In this document: positions 35,801 to 42,484 of the stretch, in pieces
Layout: every line of letters begins with the position of its first letter
How positions within the stretch are numbered: position 1 is the stretch's first letter
Assembly: GCA_964401455.1 (NCBI GenBank)
Contig: CAYNYI010000009.1
Span: 1 to 42,484 of the forward strand
DNA length: 42,484 bases
Direction: 5' to 3'
Origin: CAYNYI01 sp964401455
GTDB lineage: Bacteria; Fibrobacterota; OXYB2-FULL-49-7; CAYNYI01
Position numbers and translations under genes: made by a program
Notes under the pieces: model-generated
What the model was told of the DNA's origin: nothing
The model's database searches: none
What the model saw: only the letters and a program-made list of their open reading frames with translations

Positions 35801-37947
35801 GACGGACAAGACGCACAAAGCGGAACTCCGACCGAAGTAAATCTGGACATCTCCTCTGCGGTATCTATTCCGATTGTTGTGACAGCGGAGGACGGATCTA
35901 CTGAAAAAACCTATACTGTAAATGTTTCGCCTCTCTCAGCGAATGCTTATCTGCATTCGCTACCAATCCAGGGACACACTATTTCTTTTGATTCATCAGA
36001 TATGTCATATACAATCGACCTTGGTGCCAACGAGACCTCTGTAATTATCTCACCCGAGCTTTCAGACACAAATGCCTCTATGACTGTCGGAGGTACGGCG
36101 GCGGAAAATAATACTCCCGTTGACTTAAGTGTAAGTTCTACTTCGGTTACAAATGTAGATATTGTAATAACCGCGGAAAATCAAATTACACAGAATACTT
36201 ATACTCTGACCTTCAATCCTCCTTCGGATAACGATACCCTAAGTTCTCTGTCTATTTCCGGTTATACGATTAATCCCGCATTCGAGCCGCATTTATTTGA
36301 ATACAGTATAGATCGGAATTCATATTCTGAGAACAGTCTTTCTTTAACAGCGCAAACTTCCGATTCGGAAGCATCTTTTACCGTAAACGGCGGTGCAGGT
36401 ACAAGCGGACAGGCCATGAATGTCANNNNNNNNNNGTCACCGTCGATAGCTATGATCCCGATACTGTCGAGATAATAGTAACTGCAGAAAACCTTACCGA
36501 TACCGAGACCTATAAGGTTTATGTGGAGGCGCCTCCGTATGATTCAATACTTAATAGCCTTTCGTTTTCTTCCGGGACTCTCTCGCCTTCATTTGCAGCA
36601 GGTACTTTTGATTATGAGCTGGATGTTACCTCCTCGACCGGTTCTGTTTACCTGACACCGTCTATTATTCATGATGGTTCCGCAATGATAATAGTTAATG
36701 CTGCTTCATTGTCAACTCCTGACACTATAGATTCGGATTCTTCTACCGGTCCCATACCAATCGTCCCCGGTGAAACCTCAATAACGGTAAAGGTTGAACC
36801 GTATAATTCGGAGGCATCTTCGGCATCCTCCACATATAATATTACAGTCAGCAGGCCCGGCTGGATGATTGTCGGAGAAAATACAACAATTTCCCAGGGC
36901 GGAGTACGGTATATTGATATGGCTTTTGATACCGATCGGGAAATTCCCTATGTGGCTTTTACAGACAGCGGTTATAACGGATCAGACCATCAGCTTGCGG
37001 TATTATATTACGATTCGGCAGCAAAAGAATGGAAAAATTCGGTTGATGCTACTCAGCCGGCGGTAAGCGGCGATTTTTCTTCCGTAGCTCTCGCCTATAA
37101 CAGTTTCAGGCAGGAATTCCTTCTGGCGGGTTACAATAAAATCAGCGATGAAATAAGATCTTATTCTCATTCGACATCAAATAATTCATGGAACGCTCAT
37201 TCGCTGATAACAACCGGGATTGACGGATGTACCAATATAGATATGCAGGTTGCTCCCAGTTCTAACACACCGGTGGTAGCTTATGAAGATCCGAAATATA
37301 GCAGAAGGCTGACCGTTAAAAAATATATGACCGGCTGGACTGTTGCAGGCGGTTCTGAAGGGTTTACAAATGGACGAGTCAAGGATATAAGTTTAAGCAT
37401 TAATTCTCTGGATTCATTTTTTGTCGGATATGTAGAGATGACCGATAACAAGCCGTATGCGATTAAATACAACCCTCTTCAGCAAAGATGGGAAAGCTTA
37501 ACAGGTAATTCTGATATATCAACCGCTGAGGTCGGGATAGGGTTGGCTTCCAATAATTCAATGCTTCATGATTCTAACAATAATTTGTTTTCATATGTGA
37601 TTAATGACCAGAAAACAGTATTAGAGACTAATGAATGGTCCGGCTCAAGCTGGGTTGAAATGCCCGGAACTTTCAGCGGTTCTGCTTTTAATGATGTAAA
37701 AGGCGCGGCGGACAGCCAGGGAAATCAGTATATGGCTTATATAGGCTCCAGTGATTTTATTTTTGTTTACAAGAAATCGACTTCAGGCTGGACTCAGATA
37801 GGCGGAACGCATACAGGTTATAAAATCAATCCGGTTTCTGACGCTCATATTCTTTCAATGGCGGTGGACAAGTCCACAGATGAGGTCTATGTTGCCTTCC
37901 GGCATTCTGCAGACGGAAAATTATCTGTTATAAAATGGCATGAGTAA
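32837..37947 (+). CDS. Giant repeat lipoprotein with Cadherin-like beta-sandwich repeats and C-terminal propeller-like domain (interrupted by assembly gap)
   Basis: About 1700 residues if the gap is repaired. Start ATG 32837 follows GGGAG. A signal peptide ends in lipobox LISC (Cys18). Two Ig-like units follow (each with an RWTPG or FWIPG step and a DTG turn). About eleven Cadherin-like beta-sandwich repeats then run to residue 1340 or so, and the last 365 residues are repetitive beta-rich sequence suggestive of a beta-propeller (GWMIVGE, GWTVAGG, GWTQIGG). Ten Ns at 36426-36435 break repeat ten. The frame before the gap ends early downstream, while the frame from 36436 (VTVDSYDPDTVEI) continues the repeat, so the true gap length should be 2 modulo 3. 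Probably a cell-surface adhesin or matrix protein. Confidence 0.8.
35393..36270 (+). repeat. Near-identical DNA segments within repeats 7, 8 and 10
   Basis: GGTTACACGATAAATTTT at 35393-35410, GGCTATACGATTAATTTT at 35684-35701 and GGTTATACGAT at 36260-36270 are matching short stretches at the same place in successive units, encoding GYTIN. The assembly gap lies in the unit right after the third of these. Confidence 0.6.
36426..36435. other. Assembly gap (10 Ns)
   Basis: Ten Ns of placeholder length inside repeat ten of the giant lipoprotein. Reading frames on the two sides do not match with a 10-base gap. Confidence 0.99.
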
Positions 37948-37952
37948 TGAAC

Positions 37953-38771
37953 TCAGGGGGAGCATAGCTCCCCTTTTATTCTTAAAAATTCTTCTTCGGC
38001 AGCCTGCATTACAGAGAGCCGGTCCGGCAGTCCCCGCCATCTTTTTTTGTTAATAAAAAAAGTGGGAGTAGCTAAGACACGGTTCCTGAAACCTTCTTTT
38101 TTTATCTCGACCAGCTTTTCCATGGTCTTCGCGGAATTGAAGCTTTTTTTGAATTCCGGAATATTAAGCCCGAATTCAGAGGCCGTTTTAATAAAGGAAT
38201 TGTCGTTTATATTATCATATTTTTTATAAAGCGAAAAAAAGTAATCCCAGAACTTATCCTGTTCTCCGGCAGCGATTAAAGCCTTTGCTCCTTTTATTGA
38301 ATATTCATGGTCCTTCAAGGCGAATATCCGTATCCGTAAAGAGGCTTTACCCTTTAGATCCCCGTCTGTTACCGCATCAAATAAAATCGGAATTATTTTT
38401 CTGCAGTAAGGACATCTCGTACATACGTAAGCAGTTATTTCAACCGGTGTCGAAGTATCCCCCGCTGATGGGAAAAGGCGTTCCCCGAATTCAGCCCTTT
38501 CATCGGACAGAGCCATACTATACCCTCTTTGTTCCAGAGCGTCTTTAATCTCAGCTTCAGTTTTGTCGGCAGAAAATCTGCATACATATTCTTTAAGCAT
38601 TTTAGCCAGTACAGGAGGATTCCCGGAATTAAGGGCTTCCATAACAGTTTTATCAGAGCATTCATACATATGGAAGGACTTAAGTATTTTTGAGGTCTTT
38701 TCAGGCACTTCAGTTCCGGTAGAGAACGCATTTACTATACAGATAAGATTAAAAAAAAGAATAAATTTCAT
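37953..38771 (-). CDS. Exported DsbA-like thioredoxin-fold protein
   Basis: 272 residues from ATG 38771 (AGGAG seven bases upstream; a GTG one codon earlier is too close to it). Signal peptide about 1-17. The thioredoxin fold begins near residue 110: active site AYVCTRCPYCRKI (CPYC) with cis-Pro in ATPTFFINKK, and a helical insert between them. A charged region precedes the domain. It is last in an operon with ResB and CcsA. In System II cytochrome c maturation a thioredoxin-like protein (ResA/CcsX) keeps the apocytochrome CxxC reduced, so that role fits. DsbA/DsbG-type isomerase or oxidase activity is the alternative. Confidence 0.8.
   Translation of the reverse strand: MKFILFFNLICIVNAFSTGTEVPEKTSKILKSFHMYECSDKTVMEALNSGNPPVLAKMLKEYVCRFSADKTEAEIKDALEQRGYSMALSDERAEFGERLFPSAGDTSTPVEITAYVCTRCPYCRKIIPILFDAVTDGDLKGKASLRIRIFALKDHEYSIKGAKALIAAGEQDKFWDYFFSLYKKYDNINDNSFIKTASEFGLNIPEFKKSFNSAKTMEKLVEIKKEGFRNRVLATPTFFINKKRWRGLPDRLSVMQAAEEEFLRIKGELCSP
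37957..37980 (+). terminator. Intrinsic terminator of the giant lipoprotein gene
   Basis: GGGGAGC (37957-37963), an ATA loop and GCTCCCC (37967-37973) form a perfect 7-pair stem followed by TTTTATT. It starts nine bases after the stop. The same bases encode the last residues (ELCSP) of the convergent DsbA-like gene. Confidence 0.9.
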
Positions 38772-38785
38772 CACATTTCTCCTTT

Positions 38786-39592
38786 TTAATTATATGAATG
38801 CAGTCCGCCGAAAATCATACTGCTGAAAATTGTGAGAAGTGTTAGGACAAAAGCCGCGATGTTTATGAGGGCTGCCTTTTGACCCTTTATGTTATGGTTT
38901 TTCCACGCGTGCAGATAAAAAGTATAAGAGAGCCAGACGATGAATGCGGATGTTTCTTTCGGGTCCCAACCCCAGAATCTGCCCCAGGCCTGAAAAGCCC
39001 ATACCGCTCCTGCAAAAAGAGCTCCTATTGTAAAAAGAGGATAGCCTGCCGCGGCGAATTTATAAGCCAGACTGTCGGCGGCCTGACTGTTTATTCCCGA
39101 TTCGCTGTTGGAGCCGGCTTTCGAAAACAAGACGATAAGAGAGAACACGAAAGAGACAAGGAAGCACCCTTCCGCTGCCGCCGCCATAGAGACATGAATA
39201 ATAAGCCAGTAGGATTTCAGGGCGGGCATCATAGCGCCTGTGGAAGGAGAATATAAAAGTTCGGACGCAGCCATAATCATAAAGGCGAAAGGCGAAATAT
39301 ACTCTATGGAAAGCTTTTTAGTTTCCGCTGGAATAAAGAAAATAAATACACCCGAAGCGAACCAGGCAAGAACACTCAAATACTCATGGAGTCCGGTAAG
39401 AGGCGGCTGTCCTGTAGAAACAGAATATGAGACCAGTGCCGCCGAGTGGACGGTGAATGCTGTGATAAATGAGTTGATTCCAAATTTTGAGGGTATCCGA
39501 ACCCAGATTTTGCGTGCGGCAGAAAAAACTACGGCAAAAAGATAAAGCCAGAGTGAAAAGAGAAAAAGATTCTGGTAGAAATTATTAATCAT
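38786..39592 (-). CDS. ccsA: Cytochrome c biogenesis protein CcsA (ResC)
   Basis: Heme-handling membrane protein of System II. 268 residues with about eight membrane helices and the tryptophan-rich WGRFWGWDPKETSAF motif (near residues 204-218) that binds heme with flanking histidines (for example His in LHAWKNHN). It starts six bases after resB, and its partner is ResB. Together with the thioredoxin this gives a complete small System II set. No c-type cytochrome gene lies in the window. Confidence 0.9.
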   Translation of the reverse strand: MINNFYQNLFLFSLWLYLFAVVFSAARKIWVRIPSKFGINSFITAFTVHSAALVSYSVSTGQPPLTGLHEYLSVLAWFASGVFIFFIPAETKKLSIEYISPFAFMIMAASELLYSPSTGAMMPALKSYWLIIHVSMAAAAEGCFLVSFVFSLIVLFSKAGSNSESGINSQAADSLAYKFAAAGYPLFTIGALFAGAVWAFQAWGRFWGWDPKETSAFIVWLSYTFYLHAWKNHNIKGQKAALINIAAFVLTLLTIFSSMIFGGLHSYN

Positions 39593-39598
39593 ATTTTT

Positions 39599-40555
39599 TT
39601 ATTTCTTTCTCAGTATGGGATGAATATAATAAAAGAAAATAAGTGACAGTCCGGTAATAATCATTCCCAAATATTTTAAGAATTTACCCGGGTCATAAAC
39701 AGCCTTTATTCCCGGAAACAGGACCGGCTTATAAGAAGCGAAAACAATAAATTCTGAATTATCTATTTTTTGCGGAACATTCATAAAAAGCCATTTTCTA
39801 TAATATATTTCTCCCCGGTCGTTAAAAAAAGCGATCAGAATTGCAGGGTTTGTATTTTTTTTTGGACCCGATGATATATTTCCCGAATTTGGGTCTATTT
39901 GCGGAGATTCTAAAAATTTGAGCGCTGTAATCTTTATATTTGGGGAAATTTTCACAGTATCTCCAGGATTCATTATAAAATCCTCAGTTTCATCCTTATA
40001 TTTTCCTGTACTGATTCTGTAGTATTGTGCGGTGTCTTTTAGCCTGCCATAAGAATGCTGAATAAAGGTAATACCGTTATATGTGAAAGGTTTGTTTACC
40101 TTTAAAGAACAGGCTATCTCCGTATTTTCATCCGAACGAAAAGAAGCGTATGTACTGTAATTAAGTATATTTCCCGAAGAATCTCTTAGAATCTTGAAAT
40201 CGTTCACACTCAACTCAACATCCCGCATTTTATATTTAATACCGGGCACCGCGCTTATAATAAATTCCTCTCCCAGCTTCCCCCCTGTAAAAAAACCGGC
40301 TAGAATTAAAATTACTCCAATATGAATAAAAATAGAGGAAAATAAGCGTGGTCCTAATGGGCCTTTTATTATTCTTTTAATAATACAAGCTGACATGGAA
40401 ACTGCCAGGATAAGCAGAAGCATAATGAAAAAAGGAGAATAAAACATGCCGTTCAACTGCGGAAATACCACTCCGGCTATTGAAATCGCAATAAGAACGG
40501 CAATGAGTATCAGGGCAAATCGCATACCGGTAATAAAAAGAATAAACCTGCGCAT
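39599..40555 (-). CDS. resB: ResB-like cytochrome c biogenesis protein
   Basis: 318 residues. Three N-terminal membrane helices (about 5-25, 35-58, 70-92) are followed by a periplasmic domain (about 95-285) and a last helix near 292-312. It matches the ResB/Ccs1 layout, with GKLGEEFIISAVPG and FTYNGITFIQHSYG as characteristic pieces. It starts three bases after the upstream stop (TGATAAATG), so translation is probably coupled. With CcsA it forms the heme export and attachment machinery. It is shorter than many ResB proteins (often over 400 residues), as in some anaerobes. Confidence 0.85.
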   Translation of the reverse strand: MRRFILFITGMRFALILIAVLIAISIAGVVFPQLNGMFYSPFFIMLLLILAVSMSACIIKRIIKGPLGPRLFSSIFIHIGVILILAGFFTGGKLGEEFIISAVPGIKYKMRDVELSVNDFKILRDSSGNILNYSTYASFRSDENTEIACSLKVNKPFTYNGITFIQHSYGRLKDTAQYYRISTGKYKDETEDFIMNPGDTVKISPNIKITALKFLESPQIDPNSGNISSGPKKNTNPAILIAFFNDRGEIYYRKWLFMNVPQKIDNSEFIVFASYKPVLFPGIKAVYDPGKFLKYLGMIITGLSLIFFYYIHPILRKK

Positions 40556-40558
40556 TTA

Positions 40559-42484
40559 TCAGGGCTCTACACGGTTTCTCAGGTTTATTGAATAGTCGTA
40601 GAATTCATCGAGGTTCATTTCACGTATGAATGCAAGGGCATGAGTAGCCCTGATTCTCGGATGAGGGTTTTCATAGAAAAAAGAGCTTCCGAGACAGGTC
40701 TGGACAAGTTCATACTGTTCGGTCATTATTTTACTCGCAAGGCCTGAAAAAGGTCCGTCGTATAGCGGGCTTGGTATAGAGGCCTCTTTCTGAGAACCGA
40801 AGCAGTTTAAGAAAGTATTATTGAGAGTTGCGAGAGAATTAAGTGAAACGGGAACAAAAATATCTGCTTCAAAAGGCTGAAAGCGATACCAGACATTCCT
40901 GTATCCCCATATTTTAATATCATTTCTGTTATATTCAGATGAATATTTTTTGAGAGCCATAGCAACTATCTGCATGACTTTATAATGTGTATCAGGTCCG
41001 CTGCCTTCGGGGTCAAGTGCCACTGTGACTATATCGGGTTTAAACTTGTCAAGCAGGTTTAGGACAGGTTCCACATCTCTTTGTTTGTCAACATCTTTCC
41101 TGAATATTCCACCACTGTAGAATTTGAGACGGCAATGTGTAACTGAGTCTGTACCAAATCCAAGATATCCCCATGCAAGTTCGGCTTCCCATTCCCGAAT
41201 ACGGCCTTTCAGCGTCATTAAATCCCGCATTACGGGATTATCATCCGGAAACTCTCTTGTTATCGCCTCACGACAGGTTTTTAAGAATTCAACAATTTTT
41301 TCTTTATTTCTAACCCCGCAAATTTCCGAAGCGGAACGAACAAGCCGCCGGGCATCAGCTTCCAAAAGTCTGTATTCATCAAAAGAGGCAACCGCGTCGA
41401 GGAAGTAATAGATATCATCATCGCGGGCTCTTTTATTTTTCGGATTAAAATAGTCTTCTTCAAAAAGGTTGTCGAATCTTGAGCTTTTTAATATTTCAAG
41501 TGTCTTACCTGCTTGTTTTTTTATATATGAATCGGAAACTGAGCTGTATCCGCTTGTCATATAGGAAAAATGATGAATATTTTCCGGTTTTCGTACAAGG
41601 TGAAGAATAAAAGGGAAATATCCGAGTATTTCGTCATCATGATGCGGCGAGGTATGGAGAATACGGCTGTTTGAGACACCCTCTATGCCCTTTTGTATTT
41701 TTTCTTTAAGAGAGGCCGAAACATTGTCTTTGAGCGCGCGGGAAGTTTGTCCGCAGGCCTCAATTATTTTACTCATGAATCTGTTGTTTTTGCAGTCGGC
41801 ATCTGTCAGATTACTGACCGGTTTTCCGGTATTTTTCGAGAGCTGTACCATATATTTCTGAATGGTTCTTTCGTCAGGTTCGCGGATATTGGAAAGGTCA
41901 AGGTAATTTCTTTCAGTAAGCTCTGAAGCGGCGCCGCTTGTAAGATAAAATCGGGCGTTTCTAATTCTATGAAGGGCGGTTCCCGGGTATTTTATTCCCG
42001 GACAGCTTTGTATTGTTTTTTTTACGATTCCGGCGGAGGATTCTCCGGCTGCTGTTATAATGATTGTGGCGTTTTCATTAAAAGTGATTGTGCTTAGCCC
42101 AATTGTAATAACAAGACGACCTCTGGAATTTTCTATTCCACCTAAATCCGGAGCGGCAGCGGCTGCCGTTTCATAATTTATGGGAGTAAGTCTTGTAGTT
42201 GAATAAAAATCGGAACCGCTTACATTGAACCCGATATGGCCGTCAGGCCCGAGCCCCTCAAAGAAAAACCCGATTCCACCCATTTTACGTATACGCTCTT
42301 CATATTTCATACAGTATTCATCTACGCGGAATATTACGTCCTTCTGTATTTTTTCCAGTTTATTAGACGGATATCTTGTTCTTAAGCCAAGGTCAACCGA
42401 AAAGCCCGGAAAAACATCCTCAAGCCTCATTCCATCCGGAATTCCAGTAGAGGACGTATCTATAAGTACGGCTTTTTTAATATC
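40559..42484 (-). CDS. NagB-like/PIG-L deacetylase fusion (5' end beyond the window)
   Basis: The frame is open from the window edge, so the real start is outside; ATG 42430 is only an internal Met, preceded in frame by AVLIDTSSTGIPDG. The N-terminal part is a glucosamine-6-phosphate deaminase-like domain (GPDGHIGFN and VITIGLSTI). The C-terminal part is a PIG-L/LmbE deacetylase with the zinc motif SPHHDDEILG and further GSGPDTHYK. The combination matches the long NagB proteins of Bacteroidetes-type bacteria, which may link deacetylation and deamination of amino sugars. It leads an operon into resB and ccsA, an unexpected pairing. Confidence 0.85.
   Translation of the reverse strand, partial: DIKKAVLIDTSSTGIPDGMRLEDVFPGFSVDLGLRTRYPSNKLEKIQKDVIFRVDEYCMKYEERIRKMGGIGFFFEGLGPDGHIGFNVSGSDFYSTTRLTPINYETAAAAAPDLGGIENSRGRLVITIGLSTITFNENATIIITAAGESSAGIVKKTIQSCPGIKYPGTALHRIRNARFYLTSGAASELTERNYLDLSNIREPDERTIQKYMVQLSKNTGKPVSNLTDADCKNNRFMSKIIEACGQTSRALKDNVSASLKEKIQKGIEGVSNSRILHTSPHHDDEILGYFPFILHLVRKPENIHHFSYMTSGYSSVSDSYIKKQAGKTLEILKSSRFDNLFEEDYFNPKNKRARDDDIYYFLDAVASFDEYRLLEADARRLVRSASEICGVRNKEKIVEFLKTCREAITREFPDDNPVMRDLMTLKGRIREWEAELAWGYLGFGTDSVTHCRLKFYSGGIFRKDVDKQRDVEPVLNLLDKFKPDIVTVALDPEGSGPDTHYKVMQIVAMALKKYSSEYNRNDIKIWGYRNVWYRFQPFEADIFVPVSLNSLATLNNTFLNCFGSQKEASIPSPLYDGPFSGLASKIMTEQYELVQTCLGSSFFYENPHPRIRATHALAFIREMNLDEFYDYSINLRNRVEP

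Larger units (their letters stand above)
33500..36856 (+). repeat. Protein-level tandem repeat array (about eleven units)
   Basis: Units of 75-105 residues share a pattern: a small-L-x-S-L start (for example ADLLSMNI, STLSALSV, SYLNSLVI, DTLSSLSI), a following F-x-P-x(3)-Y step, a TP or similar strand, then a closing TVNKDYEIIVSR-like strand ending before the next unit. Units 7-10 (from about 35375) are shorter and more alike than units 1-6, indicating later duplication. Confidence 0.75.

Noticed and set aside
36437..36475. End of a separate 1212-residue protein after the N gap
   Set aside because: That tail is a reading-frame artefact of the 10-base placeholder; the repeat pattern continues in the frame starting at 36436.
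38879..39256. 125-codon plus-strand frame over ccsA
   Set aside because: It is a shadow of the heme-handling membrane gene on the other strand, with Arg/Pro-rich non-protein-like composition.
42430..42430. ATG 42430 as true start of the NagB/PIG-L gene
   Set aside because: The frame is open to the window edge and the residues before this Met match the NagB-like domain, so the start lies outside.
1..42484. CRISPR arrays, insertion sequences, prophage or integrase genes
   Set aside because: No regularly spaced direct repeats with unique spacers, no transposase-like or integrase-like protein and no terminal inverted repeats were seen.

Overview
The window looks like a chromosomal segment of an anaerobic or oxygen-sensitive diderm (Gram-negative-type) bacterium. 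Evidence is a superoxide reductase, D-lactate dehydrogenase, System II cytochrome c biogenesis, an RseC-type membrane protein, FtsX with an EnvC-type activator, and several signal-peptide or lipoprotein surface proteins with long beta-sandwich repeats. The DNA is moderately AT-rich by eye. The CsgG-like protein and the Cadherin-like beta-sandwich lipoprotein recall the Fibrobacterota/Chitinispirillia part of the FCB group, but that is an impression and not a phylogenetic result. A run of 10 Ns at 36426-36435 shows this is a draft assembly. Genes are packed tightly: no stretch over 300 bases lacks a gene.

Layout. 1-1504 (-): a repeat-containing surface lipoprotein that appears frameshifted. 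1696-2904 (-): tyrS, divergent from an rseC-like gene and a coiled-coil membrane protein (2990-4586, +). 4598-5593 (-): trpS with a probable [4Fe-4S] cysteine set. 5745-16240 (+): a seven-gene chain with overlaps or gaps of a few bases (barrel-like protein, holB, ricT, metG, recJ, argH, TPR protein). 16283-18321 (+): ftsX and an envC-type activator. 18384-19205 (+): sulfotransferase. 19207-22848 (-): a tight four-gene operon of CBS pair, 2-phosphoglycerate-kinase-like protein, divergent cofactor-independent phosphoglycerate mutase and arfB. 22965-24955 (+): HExxH protein, TudS/DUF523 and a SpoU rRNA methyltransferase, all overlapping. 24964-27843 (-): hflK, hflC, superoxide reductase, a coiled-coil protein and a doubtful micro-ORF. 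28103-30576: a lone receiver protein (+) convergent with a MASE3/GAF histidine kinase (-). 30705-31754 (+): D-lactate dehydrogenase. 31776-31847 (-): tRNA-Cys(GCA). 32078-37947 (+): a CsgG-like protein and a giant repeat lipoprotein split by the assembly gap. 37953-42484 (-): NagB/PIG-L fusion (5' end beyond the window), ResB, CcsA and a DsbA-like thioredoxin.

How the genes work together. The left half is mostly translation and replication housekeeping (three aminoacyl-tRNA synthetases, clamp-loader delta prime, RecJ, RicT, ArgH) followed by cell-division peptidoglycan control. The most unusual segment is 19599-22848. There, a kinase resembling archaeal 2-phosphoglycerate kinase is translationally adjacent to a phosphoglycerate mutase whose nucleophile position is Thr instead of Ser, suggesting a bacterial 2,3-bisphosphoglycerate-related pathway. 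A second theme is that several operon-leading genes have no Shine-Dalgarno but a -10-like hexamer 4-9 bases before the ATG, as expected for leaderless mRNAs.
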